Shown piece after piece: positions 23,611 through 38,010 of a stretch of 64,000 nucleotides of DNA. Every line of letters begins with the position of its first letter. Within the stretch, counting starts at the first letter, position 1. The stretch lies in the NCBI GenBank assembly GCA_026874595.1, contig CM049317.1, forward strand, positions 17,640,882 to 17,704,881, in the 5' to 3' direction. The notes beneath the pieces are model-generated. The model saw nothing but the letters and a program-made list of their open reading frames with translations, made no database searches and was not told the origin of the DNA. Both the position numbers and the translations under genes were made by a program. The DNA is from Sipunculus nudus. Its lineage: Eukaryota > Annelida > Sipuncula > Golfingiida > Sipunculidae.

Positions 23611-23879
23611 CTAAATTTATTTTTTTTCCATTATCTGGTAAAATCAAATAAAACGGTTCGTCACTTCCTTATATATATATTTATATTTATAGGCCTATAT
23701 ACGTTAATAAAAGTTGTCCAAGCTTTGATTCACACGCGTGTAATCTAACCCCCCCCCCCCTTGAAGATAAATTGACGCCACTGATCGAAGTATAAAAGTA
23801 CACCGAACTACTGTAGACCGCCTTTCAAGTGGAATACACTACCATTATGTAGATAAGTGGCCCAGTAATCCAGATTGTT

Positions 23880-24910
23880 AGCTATTGCTGATACGCCCTT
23901 TATAGAGCGATTTTACCCCGGGCAAAAAGTTTATAATCTTCTGATTTAACTATTCTCAAGGATAGGTGACAAATTTGTTTGCAAATAAACACATTATTTT
24001 GCCCAGGCTAGAAGGTCAAGGTCGGGTTGATAAAAACTCCCCATATGTATAACTGATTATTGATTCTATCCATACACTATACCTGAAATGAAATGTCGAG
24101 GAAAATGAAATATGATAAATTTTGCGTTTGCTCTGTGAAAAGTTTTGTCTTTTCGCTGTTTTAGTCACTCATGAGGAACCCCAGGTGCACGTTCACACAA
24201 ACTGTTTTATTTTTGTCCGTTGATGGCACTCAAGACAGTTTATGACAGTTTTTGTGACACTGTGAACAATCTTGGTTTATCTTTTTTAGCAGTCAGTCCC
24301 AGTCGTAAATTACATGCCCAGGCAATAAAATACCTCATTATCTTTAGGAGAGGACATATAAGGCCCCGCTGGCATGACATGCCCGGGGCATGAAATGTGC
24401 ATATAATTACTAATAGAATCGTAAATTATACATTAAGAATACAGAAGATATTTTTTATTACGTACACCTTTGATATATTGTTTTACGCATGAACTACTAT
24501 GTGTCCTCAAGTCGTTATAACCAATGTATATCAAACAGATGAGACAAAATATTTTTTTTCGCCACATACACTAAATAACCCCGGTCAACCTTTCCTCTCA
24601 CGTGACATTTCATCATAAATACTTCTAGCACAATCCTGTCATGTTCTTATAAAAAAGAAAATGCCCACCTTTGCCAGTCATGCAAGATTCTATGGATCAT
24701 TACCATATTAAGGAGATAAACACGTATTTGTGAATACATGTGAATATACCTGAGATAATGTGCAATTAAATTTGACAAAACAAAATCATCGTGTCTCTTG
24801 GTAATGAACATTTCCTCCGTAACTATATGACCAACGAATGTTATGGTCGTTCAATTATCCCCGCTTGAACGAAGAAATTAGATACCCAGCCACTTTAACC
24901 TGTGCATCTA
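23880..24910 (+). repeat. Interspersed repeat family P, copy 2
   Basis: The longest copy of the family also found inverted at 5,320-6,035 and direct at 55,060-55,700. Shared with the latter: CGCTGGCATGACATGCCC, TTTGATATA(T/C)TGTTT, CTATGTGTCCTCAAGT, TAAAGTGCAATT-like sequence and CGAATGTTA. No protein-coding signal. Shortly before it, at 23,749-23,760, is a poly-C run with AAATTGACGCCACTG next to it. Confidence 0.78.
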
Positions 24911-26226
24911 TCCGTCAACATAATATATGTGTGTGTGTGTGTGTGTGTAACAGTGGTCCATCTGTTCGTCTGCACACCTGTCAACTTTCTTGTCAGTTTC
25001 TTTTATAGGAGAGTTTATAAATCAGAGAAACAAAGTTGTTGTACATGACGTTTATTTATACGGTGCGGGTGCAGTCTATACAGTGTACGTGTCTCTGAAA
25101 TTGAACGTAAGAAAATATTTGTAGACGAACTGCCTACACGGAGAGTCACCCCTGGTCTCTTTGTAGAGATCAATCAAAAAAGAAATATACCTAGGTAACA
25201 ATATAAATGTACATAAAGGACTAGGCTCTAAATACTGGCGTGGCACTAAAAACTTTATCGACAGTTATAAAATCTTGGAATCCCAAGTTTAATTCCAACA
25301 ATTGAATTACTTAATTATAAAAAAATACACAAACTGTTATGAACATTTACAGAAGCAGCATAAACATTAGTTTATAATATTTCTAATCAAAGTAAGGACT
25401 ACATCTTGAATGATAAGTTAAACTTTCATCGTTAACTTAACTTGCAAATATTGAACGAACCGTTACATTCACGCCCCCCCCCCCCCCTCCTTTCCCGAAA
25501 AAAGTTTTGCCCCCGACACATATCATATAAAACTAAAGTATTGTGGTACGCTATTTGTTCATGGCGTATACCTATCTGGAGCACAACGTTCTCTTTGAGA
25601 CATACGCAACGTTGGTTGTGTGGGGCGAGTTTGGTTAGAGTTTTCGGACTGATATGAGGACTCATCGCCAGATGTACTGGGTAAAATTTCAGTATCTTAA
25701 AGCGCGGCATCTTGATCAGGATGAATACTACCACTTCTTCTTAGTTTGTCATCAGACATAACACCTATATCAACTAATGGTTCAGTTTGTATAACCCTTT
25801 GTATGGGCACAGAAACCACATATACCTCCTCATTAGAAATGTCTTCTGGTTCACTTTCTGGGAGGGATTAAGGCGAATCTACAGGTCATTTAAACCAGAA
25901 CCACCATCCTTTTTTAATTCTAATTCAGTAAAAATCATGTTAAAATGAATGAAAAGTTCAAAAGTATGTGTACAATAAGCAAGAACACTATTCCAGGATT
26001 CAGATAATGTATTCTTTATGGGGTCTCTAATCGACTTATGGATTGATTCTAGATAAAGGCTTTTTCCCAGTTCTGCTACTTTAAACAAAAGCATCTCAAG
26101 AGTTTATAATACGCCAGTCCTTTGTCTTGTGATCTCTGGTCTCTTTAAATATGAGAAATCCCTGAATGCAATTGAATTCAACTCCTTCTGTAAATATTCT
26201 TAATAAAAAACATAAAATTTTCGGTG
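24911..26226. other. Unassigned sequence before the satellite
   Basis: A (GT)n tract lies at about 24,926-24,950 and a C-run of about 15 at 25,483-25,497. The minus-strand ORFs at 25,432-25,734 and 25,879-26,094 show no recognised domain. No repeat partner was noticed for 25,650-26,226, so this may be single-copy sequence. Confidence 0.4.
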
Positions 26227-26639
26227 AAAAGTCATCACGGCGCCACAAACATGATGGTTTCCTGGTTGGATAAAAAGTCATTGGTGTGGTTGGCGTCCTG
26301 GGTGGATAAAATTTCATCAAGGCCACACAAAAGAATGGCGTCCCGGATGGATAAAATGTCATCACGGCTCCACAAAAGTGTGGTGGTCGAGGTCTATAAA
26401 ATATCATCACGGCGCCACAAAAAGATGGCGTCCTGGGTGGATAAATGTCATCACGGCTCCACAAAAGGATGCTGTCCTGGGTGGATAAAATATCATCACG
26501 GCGCGTCAAAAGGATGGTGTCCTTGGTGGATAAAATGTCATCACTGCGCCACAAAAGGATGGTGGTCGAGGTGGATAAAATATCATCACGGCGCCACAAA
26601 AGGATGGCGTACTGGGTGGATAAAATGTCATCACGGAGC

Positions 26640-28800
26640 GTCAAAAGGATGGTGTCCCGGGTGGATAAAATGTCATCACGGCGCCACAAAAAGATAGTGT
26701 CCTGTGTGGGTAAAATATCATCACGGCGCCACAAAAGGATGCTGTCCCGGGTGGATAAAATGTCATCACGGCGCCAAAATGGATGCTGTCCTGGGTGGAT
26801 AAAATATCATCACGGCGCGTCAAAAGGATGGTGTCCTGGGTGGATAAAATTTCATCACGGCACCACTAAAAGAATGGCGTCCTGGTTAGATAAAATGTCA
26901 TCACTGCGCCGCAAAAGGATGGTGGTCGAGGTGGATAAAATATCATCACGGCGCCACAAAAGGAAGGTGTCCTGGGTGCATAAAATGTCATCACGGCTCC
27001 ACAAAAGGATGCTGTCCTGGGTGGATAAAATATCATCACGGCGCGTCAAAAGGATAGTGTCCTGGATGGATAAAATGTCATCACTGCGAAACAAAAGGAT
27101 GGTGGTCGAGGTGGATAAAATATCATCACGGCGCCACAAAAGGATGGCGTCCTGGGTGGATAAAATGTCATCACGGCGCGTCAAAAGGATGGTGTCCTGG
27201 GTGGATAAAATTTCATCACGGCACCACTAAAAGAATGGCGTCCTGGTTAGATAAAATGTCATCACTGCGCCGCAAAAGGATGGTGGTCGAGGTGGATAAA
27301 ATATCATTACGGCGCCACAAAAGGATGGCGTCCTGGGTGGATAAAATATCATCACGGCGCCACAAAAGAATGGCGTCCCGGGTGGATAAAAATTCATCAC
27401 GGCCACACAAAAGTATGGTGGTCGAGGTCTATAAAATATCATCACGGCGCCTCAAAAAGATGGCGTCCTGGGTGGATAAATGTCATCACGGCTCCACAAA
27501 AGGATGCTGTCCTGGGTGGATAAAATATCATCACGGCGCGTCAAAAGGATGGTGTCCTTGGTGGATAAAATGTCATCACTGCGCCACAAAAGGATGTTGG
27601 TCTAGGTGGATAAAATATCATCACGGCGCCACAAAAGGATGGCGTACTGGGTGGATAAAATGTCATCACGGCGTCACAAAAGGATGCTGTCCTTGGTGGA
27701 TAAAATGTCATCACGGAGCGTCAAAAGGATGGTGTCCCGGGTGGATAAAATGTCATCACGGCGCCACAAAAAGATAGTGTCCTGTGTGGGTAAAATATCA
27801 TCACGGCGCCACAAAAGGATGCTGTCCCGGGTGGATAAAATGTCATCACGGCGCCAAAATAGATGCTGTCCTGGGTGGATAAAATATCATCACGGCGCGT
27901 CAAAAGGATGGTGTCCTGGGTGGATAAAATTTCATCACGGCACCACTAAAAGAATGGCGTCCTGGTTAGATAAAATGTCATCACTGCGCCGCAAAAGGAT
28001 GGTGGTCGAGGTGGATAAAATATCATCACGGCGCCACAAAAGGAAGGTGTCCTGGGTGCATAAAATGTCATCACGGCTCCACAAAAGGATGCTGTCCTGG
28101 GTGGATAAAATATCATCACGGCGCGTCAAAAGGATAGTGTCCTGGATGGATAAAATGTCATCACTGCGAAACAAAAGGATGGTGGTCGAGGTGGATAAAA
28201 TATCATCACGGCGCCACAAAAGGATGGCGTCCTGGGTGGATAAAATGTCATCACGGCGCGTCAAAAGGATGGTGTCCTGGGTGGATAAAATTTCATCACG
28301 GCACCACTGAAAGAATGGCGTCCTGGTTAGATAAAATGTCATCACTGCGCCGCAAAAGGATGGTGGTCGAGGTGGATAAAATATCATTACGGCGCCACAA
28401 AAGGATGGCGTCCTGGGTGGATAAAATATCATCACGGCGCCACAAAAGAATGGCGTCCCGGGTGGATAAAAATTCATCACGGCCACACAAAAGTATGGTG
28501 GTCGAGGTCTATAAAATATCATCACGGCGCCTCAAAAAGATGGCGTCCTGGGTGGATAAATGTCATCACGGCTCCACAAAAGGATGCTCTCCTGGGTGGA
28601 TAAAATATCATCACGGCGCGTCAAAAGGATGGTGTCCTTGGTGGATAAAATGTCATCACTGCTCCACAAAAGGATGGTGGTAGAGGCAGATAAAATATCA
28701 TCACGGCGCCACGAAAGGATGGCGTACTGGGTGGATTAAATGTCATCACGGCGCCCCAAAAGGATGGCGTCCTGGGTGGATAAAAAGTCATTACGGCGCC
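26640..28800 (+). repeat. Satellite higher-order repeat, 1,080-bp period (24 monomers)
   Basis: Sequence from about 26,640 recurs at +1,080 with very few differences. For example, the TCAAAAGGATGGTGTCCCGG stretch occurs at 26,641 and 27,721, and the CACCACTAAAAGAATGG junction at about 26,862 and 27,942. Near-identity of 24 consecutive variant monomers means the block duplicated as a unit and recently. Confidence 0.9.
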
Positions 28801-30959
28801 AAAATGGATGCTGTCTTGGGTGGATAAATATCATCACGGCGCGTCAAAAGGATAGTGTCCTGGGTGGATAAAATGTCATCACTGCGCCACAAAAGGATGG
28901 TGGTTGAGGTGGATAAAATATCATCACGGCGCCACAAAAGAATGGATAAAATTTCATCGCGGCCACACAAATGGATGGCGTCCTGGGTGGATAAAATATC
29001 ATCACTGCGCCACAAAATGATGGTGTCCTGTGTGGATATAATATCAAAACGGCGCCACAAAAGGATGGCGTCCTGGGTAGATAAAATATCATCACAGCGC
29101 ACAAAAGGATGCTGTCCTGGGTGGATAAAATATCATCACGGCGCCACAAATAGATGGCGTCCTGGGTGGATAAAATATCATCACGGCGCGTCAAAAGGAT
29201 GGGGTCCTGGGTGATTGAAATGTCATCACTGCGCCACAAAAGGATGGTGGTCGAGGTGGATATAATATCATCACGGCGCCACAAAAAGATGGCGTCCTGG
29301 GTGGATGAAATGTTATCAAGGCGCGTCAAAAGGATGGCGTCCTGGGTAGATAAAATGTCATCACGGCACCACTAAAAGAATGGCGTCCTGGTTAGATAAA
29401 ATGTCATCACTGCGCCACAAAAGCATGGCGTCCTGGGTTGATAAAATATCATCACGGCGCCACAAAAGAATGGCGTCCCGGGTGGATAAAATGTCATCAC
29501 GGCCACACAAAAGGACTGACTCCTGGGTGGATAAAATGTCATCATGGCGCCACAAAAGGATGGCGTCCTGGGTGGATAAATTGTCATCACGGCGCGTCAA
29601 AATTTGCCGTCCTGGGTGGATAAAATTTATCACGGCACCACTAAAATATTGGCGTCCTGGTTAGATTCAATGTCATCACTTCGCCACAAAAGGATGGCTT
29701 CCTGGGTGGATAAAATATCATCACGGCGCCACAAAAGAATGGCGTCCCGGATGGATAAAAAATCATCACGGCTCCACAAAAGGATGCTGTCCTGGGTGGA
29801 TAAAATATCATCACGGCGCGTCAAAAGGATGGGGTCCTGGGTGACTAAAATGTCATCACTGCGCCACAAAAGGATGGTGGTCGAGGTGGATAAAATGTCA
29901 TCACGGCGCCAGAAAATGATGGCGTCCTGGGTGGATGAAATGTCATCACGGCGCGTCAAAAGGATGGCGTCCTGGGTGGATAAAATTTCATCACGACACC
30001 ACTAAAAGAATGGCGTCCTGGTTAGATAAAATGTCATCACTGCGCCACAAAAGCATGGCGTCCTGGGTTGATAAAATATCATCACGGCGCCACAAAAGAA
30101 TGGCGTCCCGGGTAGATAAAATGTCATCACGGCCACACAAAAGGATTGACTCCTGGGTGGATAAAATGTCATCACGGCGCCACAAAAGGATGGTGTCCCG
30201 GGTGGATAAAATGTTATCACGGGGCAACAAAAGCCTACTGTCCTGGGTGGATAAAATGTCATCACGTCGCAACAAAAAGATGGCGTCCTGGATGAATAAA
30301 ATGTCATCACTGCGCCACAAAAGGATGGCGTCCTGGGTGGATAAAATGTCATCACGACTCAACCAAATGATGGTGTCCTGTGTGGATAAAATATCATCAC
30401 GGCGCCACAAAAGGATGTCGTCCTGCGTGGATAAAATGTCATCACGGCTCAACCAAATGATGGTGTCCTGTGTGGATAAAATATCATCACGGCGCCACAA
30501 AAGGATGTCGTCCTGGGTCTATGAAATGTCATCACAGCCACACAAAAGGATTGACTCCTGGGTGGATAAAATGTCATCACGGCGCGACAAAAGGATGGTG
30601 TCCCGGGTTGATAAATTGTCATCACGGGGCCACAAAAGCATACTGTCCTGGGTGGATAAAATGTCATCACGTCGCAACAAAAGGATGGCGTCCTGGGTGG
30701 ATAAAATGTCATCACGGCGCCACAAAAGGATGCTGTCCTGGGTGGATAAAATGTCATCACGGCGCGTCAAAAGGATGCTGTCCTGCGTGGATAAAATGTC
30801 ATCACGGCTCAACCAAATAATGGTGTCCTGTGTGGATAAAATATTATCACGGCGCCACAAAAGGATGTCGTCCTGGGTCTATGAAATGTCATCACAGCGC
30901 CACAAAAGGATGCTGTCCTGGGTGGATAAAATATCATCACGGCGCCACAAATAGATTGC

Positions 30960-33900
30960 GTCCTGGGTGGATAAAATATCATTACGGCGCGTCATAAGGA
31001 TGGTGTCCTGGGTGATTAAAATGTCATCACTGCGCCACAAAAGGATGGTGGTCGAGGTGGATAAAATATCATCACGGCGCCACAAAAAGATGGCGTCCTG
31101 GGTGGATGAAATGTCATCACGGCGCGTCAAAAGGATGGCGTCCTGGGTGGATAAAATTTCATCACGGCACCACTAAAAGAATGGCGTCCTGGTTAGATAA
31201 AATGTCATCACTGCGCCACAAAAGCATGGTGTCCTGGGTTGATCAAATATCATCACGGCGTCACAAAAGAATGGCGTCCCGGGTGGATAAAATGTCATCA
31301 CGGCCACACAAAAGGATTGACTCCTTGGTGGATAAAATATCTTCACGGCGCCACAAAAGGGTGGCGTCCTGGGTGGATGAATTGTCATCACGGCGCGTCA
31401 AAAGTTTACCGTCCTGGGTGGATAAAATTTCATCACGGCACCACTAAAAGAATGGCGTCCTGGTTAGATTAAATGTCATCACTTCGCCACAAAAGGATAG
31501 CATCCTGGGTAGATAAAATATCATCACGGCGCCACAAAAGAATGGCGTCCCGGAATGGATAAGATGTCATCACGGCTCCACAAAAGGATGCTGTCCTGGG
31601 TGGATAAAATATCATCACGGCGCGTCAAAAGGATGGTGTCCTGGGTGATTAAAATGTCATCACTGTGCCACAAAAGTATGGTGGTCGAGGTGGATAAAAT
31701 ATCATGACGGCGCCACAAAAAGATGGCGTCCTGGGTGGATGAAATGTCATCACGGCGCGTCAAAAGGATGGCGTACAGGATGGATAAAATTTCATCACGG
31801 CACCACAAAAAGAATGGCGTCCTGGTTAGATAAAATGTCATCACTGCGCCACAAAAGCATGGCGTCCTGGGTTGATAAAATATCATCACGGCGCCACAAA
31901 AGAATGGCGTCCCGGGCGGATAAAATGTCATCACGGCCACACAAAAGGATTGTCTCCTGGGTGGATAAAATGTCATCATGGCGCCACAAAAGGACGGCGT
32001 CCTGGGTGGATAAATTGTCATCACGGCGCGTCAAAAGTTTGCCGTCCTGGGTGGATAAAATTTATCACGGCACCACTAAAATAATGGCGTCCTGATTAGA
32101 TTAAATGTCATCACTTCGCCACAAAAGGATGGCGTCCTGGGTGGATAAAATATCATCACGGCGCCACAAGAGAATGGCGTCCCGGATGGGTAAAATGTCA
32201 TCACGGCTCCACAAAAGGATGCTGTCCTGGGTGGATAAAATATCATCACGGCGCGTCAAAAGGATGGGGTCCTGGGTGATTAAAATGTCATCACTGCGCC
32301 ACAAAAGGATGGTGGTCGAGGTGGATAAAATATCATCACGGCGCCAGAAAATGATGGCGTCCTGGGTGGATGAAATGTCATCACGGCGCGTCAAAAGGAT
32401 GGCGTCCTGGGTGGATAAAATATATCACGGCACCACTAAAAGAATGGCGTCCTGGTTAGATAAAATGTCATCACTGCGCCACAAAAGCATGGCGTCCTGG
32501 GTTGATAAAATATCATCACGGCGCCACAAAAGAATGGCGTCCCGGGTAGATAAAATGTCATCACGGCCACACAAAAGGATTGACTCCTGGGTGGATAAAA
32601 TGTCATCACGGCGCCACAAAAAGGATGGTGTCCCGGGTGGATAAAATGTCATCACGGGGCCACAAAAGCATACTGTCCTGGGTTGATAAAATGTCATCAC
32701 GTCGCAACAAAAAGATGGTGTCCTGGATGGATAAAATGTCATCACGACTCAACCAAATGATGGTGTCCTGTGTGGATAAAATATCATCACGGCGCCACAA
32801 AAGGATGTCGTCCTGCGTGGATAAAATGTCATCACGGCTCAACCAAATGATGGTGTCCTGTGTGGATAAAATATCATCACGGCGCCACAAAAGGATGTCG
32901 TCCTGGGTCTATGAAATGTCATCACAGCCACACAAAAGGATTGACTCCTGGGTGGATAAAATGTCATCACGGCGCGACAAAAGGATGGTGTCCCGGGTTG
33001 ATAAATTGTCATCACAGGGCCACAAAAGCATACTGTCCTGGGTGGATAAAATGTCATCACGTCGCAACAAAAGGATGGCGTCCTGGGTGGATAAAATGTC
33101 ATCACGGCGCCACAAAAGGATGCTGTCCTGGGTGGATAAAATGTCATCACGGCGCGTCAAAAGGATGCTGTCCTGCGTGGATAAAATGTCATCACGGCTC
33201 AACCAAATAATGGTGTCCTGTGTGGATAAAATATTATCACGGCGCCACAAAAGGATGGTGGTCGAAGTGGATAAAATATCATCACTGCGCCACAAAAAGA
33301 TGGCGTCCTGGGTGGATGAAATGTCATCACGGCGCGTCAAAAGGATGGCGTCCTGGGTGGATAAAATGTCATCACGACTCAACCAAATGATGGTGTCCTG
33401 TGTGGATAAAATATCATCACGGCGCCACAAAAGGATGTCGTCCTGCGTGGATAAAATGTCATCACGGCTCAACCAAATGATGGTGTCCTGTGTGGATAAA
33501 ATATCATCACGGCGCCACAAAAGGATGTCGTCCTGGGTCTATGAAATGTCATCACAGCCACACAAAAGGATTGACTCCTGGGTGGATAAAATGTCATCAC
33601 GGCGCGACAAAAGGATGGTGTCCCGGGTTGATAAATTGTCATCACGGGGCCACAAAAGCATACTGTCCTGGGTGGATAAAATGTCATCACGTCGCAACAA
33701 AAGGATGGCGTCCTGGGTGGATAAAATGTCATCACGGCGCCACAAAAGGATGCTGTCCTGGGTGGATAAAATGTCATCACGGCGCGTCAAAAGGATGCTG
33801 TCCTGCGTGGATAAAATGTCATCACGGCTCAACCAAATAATGGTGTCCTGTGTGGATAAAATATTATCACGGCGCCACAAAAGGATGTCGTCCTGGGTCT

Positions 33901-35110
33901 ATGAAATGTCATCACAACGCCACAAAAGGATGCTGTCCTGGGTGGATAAAATATCATCACGGCGCCACAAATAGATTGCGTCCTGGGTGGATAAAATATC
34001 ATTACGGCGCGTCAAAAGGATGGTGTCCTGGGTGATTAAAATGTCATCACTGCGCCACAAAAGGATGGTGGTCGAAGTGGATAAAATATCATCACTGCGC
34101 CACAAAAAGATGGCGTCCTGGGTGGATGAAATGTCATCACGGCGCGTCAAAAGGATGGCGTCCTGGGTGGATAAAATTTCATCACGGCACCACTAAAAGA
34201 ATGGCGTCCTGGTTAGATAAAATGTCATCACTGCGCCACAAAAGCATGGTGTCCTGGGTTGATCAAATATCATCACGGCGTCACAAAAGAATGGCGTCCC
34301 GGGTGGATAAAATGTCATCACGGCCACACAAAAGGATTGACTCCTTGGTGGATAAAATATCATCACGGCGCCACAAAAGGGTGGCGTCCTGGGTGGATGA
34401 ATTGTCATCGCGGCGCGTCAAAAGTTTACCGTCCTGGGTGGATAAAATTTCATCACGGCACCACTAAAAGAATGGCGTCCTGGTTAGATTAAATGTCATC
34501 ACTTCGCCACAAAAGGATAGCATCCTGGGTAGATAAAATATCATCACGGCGCCACAAAAGAATGGCGTCCCGGATGGATAAAATGTCATCTCGGCTCCAC
34601 AAAAGGATGCTGTCCTAGGTGGATAAAATATCATCACGGCGCGTCAAAAGGATGGTGTCCTGGGTGATTAAAATGTCATCACTGTGCCACAAAAGGATGG
34701 TGGTCGAGGTGGATAAAATATCATCACGGCGCCACAAAAAGATGGCGTCCTGGGTGGATGAAATGTCATCACGGCGCGTCAAAAGGATGGCGTACTGGAT
34801 GGATAAAATTTCATCACGGCACCACTAAAAGAATGGCGTCCTGGTTAGATAAAATGTCATCACTGCGCCACAAAAGCATGGCGTCCTGGGTTGATAAAAT
34901 ATCATCACGGCGCCACAAAAGAATGGCGTCCCGGGCGGATAAAATGTCATCACGGCCACACAAAAGGATTGTCTCCTGGGTGGATAAAATGTCATCATGG
35001 CGCCACAAAAGGACGGCGTCCTGGGTGGATAAATTGTCATCACGGCGCGTCAAAAGTTTGCCGTCCTGGGTGGATAAAATTTATCACGGCACCACTAAAA
35101 TAATGGCGTC
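30960..35110 (+). repeat. Satellite higher-order repeat, offset about 3,020 bp
   Basis: The order of variant monomers from about 30,960 to 32,090 recurs from about 33,980 to 35,110 at an offset of 3,019-3,020 bp. That is not a multiple of 45 because of small indels. The matched block includes two marked non-standard junctions (GTTTACCGTCCTGG and GTTTGCCGTCCTGG). A third partial copy of its first part begins near 38,400 (offset 4,415 from the second). Confidence 0.85.
32731..33886 (+). repeat. Satellite higher-order repeat, 630-bp offset (14 monomers)
   Basis: 32,731-33,256 and 33,361-33,886 are almost identical. Both begin ATAAAATGTCATCACGACTC and share the same series of variants. They are separated by about 104 bp of GTGGTCGAAGTGG-type and other monomers. 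Confidence 0.9.
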
Positions 35111-35659
35111 CTGATTAGATTAAATGTCATCACTTCGCCACAAAAGGATGGCGTCCTGGGTGGATAAAATATCATCACGGCGCCACAAGAGAATGGCGTC
35201 CCGGATGGATAAAATGTCATCACGGCTCCACAAAAGGATGCTGTCCTGGGTGGATAAAATATCATCACGGCGCGTCAAAAGGATGGGGTCCTGGGTGATT
35301 AAAATGTCATCACTGCGCCACAAAAGGATGGTGGTCGAGGTGGATAAAATATCATCACGGCGCCAGAAAATGATGGCGTCCTGGGTGGATGAAATGTCAT
35401 CACGGCGCGTCAAAAGGATGGCGTCCTGGGTGGATAAAATTTCATCACGGCACCACTAAAAGAATGGCGTCCTGGTTAGATAAAATGTCATCTCTGCGCC
35501 ACAAAAGCATGGCGTCCTGGGTTGATAAAATATCATCACGGCGCCACAAAAGAATGGCGTCCCGGGTAGATAAAATGTCATCACGGCCACACAAAAGGAT
35601 TGACTCCTGGGTGGATAAAATGTCATCACGGCGCCACAAAAAGGATGGTGTCCCGGGTG

Positions 35660-38010
35660 GATAAAATGTCATCACGGGGCCACAAAAGCATACTGTCCTG
35701 GGTTGATAAAATGTCATCACGTCGCAACAAAAAGATGGCGTCCTGGATGGATAAAATGTCATCACTGCGCCACAAAAGGATGGCGTCCTGGGTGGATAAA
35801 ATGTCATCACGGCTCAACCAAATGATGGTGTCCTGTGTGGATAAAATATCATCACGGCGCCACAAAAGGATGTCGTCCTGCATGGATAAAATGTCATCAC
35901 GGCTCAACCAAATGATGGTGTCCTGTGTGGATAAAATATCATCACGGCGCCACAAAAGGATGTCGTCCTGGGTCTATGAAATGTCATCACGGCCACACAA
36001 AAGGATTGACTCCTGGGTGGATAAAATGTCATCACGGCGCGACAAAAGGATGGTGTCCCGGGTTGATAAATTGTCATCACGGGGCCACAAAAGCATACTG
36101 TCCTGGGTGGATAAAATGTCATCACGTCGCAACAAAAGGATGGCGTCCTGGGTGGATAAAATGTCATCACGGCGCCACAAAAGGATGCTGTCCTGGGTGG
36201 ATAAAATGTCATCACGGCGCGTCAAAAGGATGCTGTCCTGCGTGGATAAAATGTCATCACGGCTCAACCAAAAAATGGTGTCCTGTGTGGATAAAATATT
36301 ATCACGGCGCCACAAAAGGATGTCGTCCTGGGTCTATGAAATGTCATCACAACGCCACAAAAGGATGCTGTCCTGGGTGGATAAAATATCATCACGGCGC
36401 CACAAATAGATTGCGTCCTGGGTGGATAAAATATCATTACGGCGCGTCAAAAGGATGGTGTCCTGGGTGATTAAAATGTCATCACTGCGCCACAAAAGGA
36501 TGGTGGTCGAAGTGGATAAAATATCATCACTGCGCCACAAAAAGATGGCGTCCTGGGTGGATGAAATGTCATCACGGCGCGTCAAAAGGATGGCGTCCTG
36601 GGTGGATAAAATGTCATCACGACTCAACCAAATGATGGTGTCCTGTGTGGATAAAATATCATCACGGCGCCACAAAAGGATGTCGTCCTGCGTGGATAAA
36701 ATGTCATCACGGCTCAACCAAATGATGGTGTCCTGTGTGGATAAAATATCATCACGGCGCCACAAAAGGATGTCGTCCTGGGTCTATGAAATGTCATCAC
36801 AGCCACACAAAAGGATTGACTCCTGGGTGGATAAAATGTCATCACGGGGCCACAAAAGCATACTGTCCTGGGTTGATAAAATGTCATCACGTCGCAACAA
36901 AAAGATGGCGTCCTGGATGGATAAAATGTCATCACTGCGCCACAAAAGGATGGCGTCCTGGGTGGATAAAATGTCATCACGGCTCAACCAAATGATGGTG
37001 TCCTGTGTGGATAAAATATCATCACGGCGCCACAAAAGGATGTCGTCCTGCATGGATAAAATGTCATCACGGCTCAACCAAATGATGGTGTCCTGTGTGG
37101 ATAAAATATCATCACGGCGCCACAAAAGGATGTCGTCCTGGGTCTATGAAATGTCATCACGGCCACACAAAAGGATTGACTCCTGGGTGGATAAAATGTC
37201 ATCACGGCGCGACAAAAGGATGGTGTCCCGGGTTGATAAATTGTCATCACGGGGCCACAAAAGCATACTGTCCTGGGTGGATAAAATGTCATCACGTCGC
37301 AACAAAAGGATGGCGTCCTGGGTGGATAAAATGTCATCACGGCGCCACAAAAGGATGCTGTCCTGGGTGGATAAAATGTCATCACGGCGCGTCAAAAGGA
37401 TGCTGTCCTGCGTGGATAAAATGTCATCACGGCTCAACCAAAAAATGGTGTCCTGTGTGGATAAAATATTATCACGGCGCCACAAAAGGATGTCGTCCTG
37501 GGTCTATGAAATGTCATCACAACGCCACAAAAGGATGCTGTCCTGGGTGGATAAAATATCATCACGGCGCCACAAATAGATTGCGTCCTGGGTGGATAAA
37601 ATATCATTACGGCGCGTCAAAAGGATGGTGTCCTGGGTGATTAAAATGTCATCACTGCGCCACAAAAGGATGGTGGTCGAAGTGGATAAAATATCATCAC
37701 TGCGCCACAAAAAGATGGCGTCCTGGGTGGATGAAATGTCATCACGGCGCGTCAAAAGGATGGCGTCCTGGGTGGATAAAATGTCATCACGACTCAACCA
37801 AATGATGGTGTCCTGTGTGGATAAAATATCATCACGGCGCCACAAAAGGATGTCGTCCTGCGTGGATAAAATGTCATCACGGCTCAACCAAATGATGGTG
37901 TCCTGTGTGGATAAAATATCATCACGGCGCCACAAAAGGATGTCGTCCTGGGTCTATGAAATGTCATCACAGCCACACAAAAGGATTGACTCCTGGGTGG
38001 ATAAAATGTC
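35660..38010 (+). repeat. Satellite higher-order repeat, 1,170-bp tandem pair (26 monomers)
   Basis: 35,660-36,830 and 36,830-38,000 match at an offset of exactly 1,170 bp, with whole 60-base lines identical (for example from 36,001 and from 37,171). Just after it, part of the unit returns at +810 (37,905 versus 37,095). Confidence 0.92.

Noticed and set aside
25432-25734. 100-codon minus-strand frame
   Set aside because: It includes a poly-C run read as glycines and has no motif or splice context.
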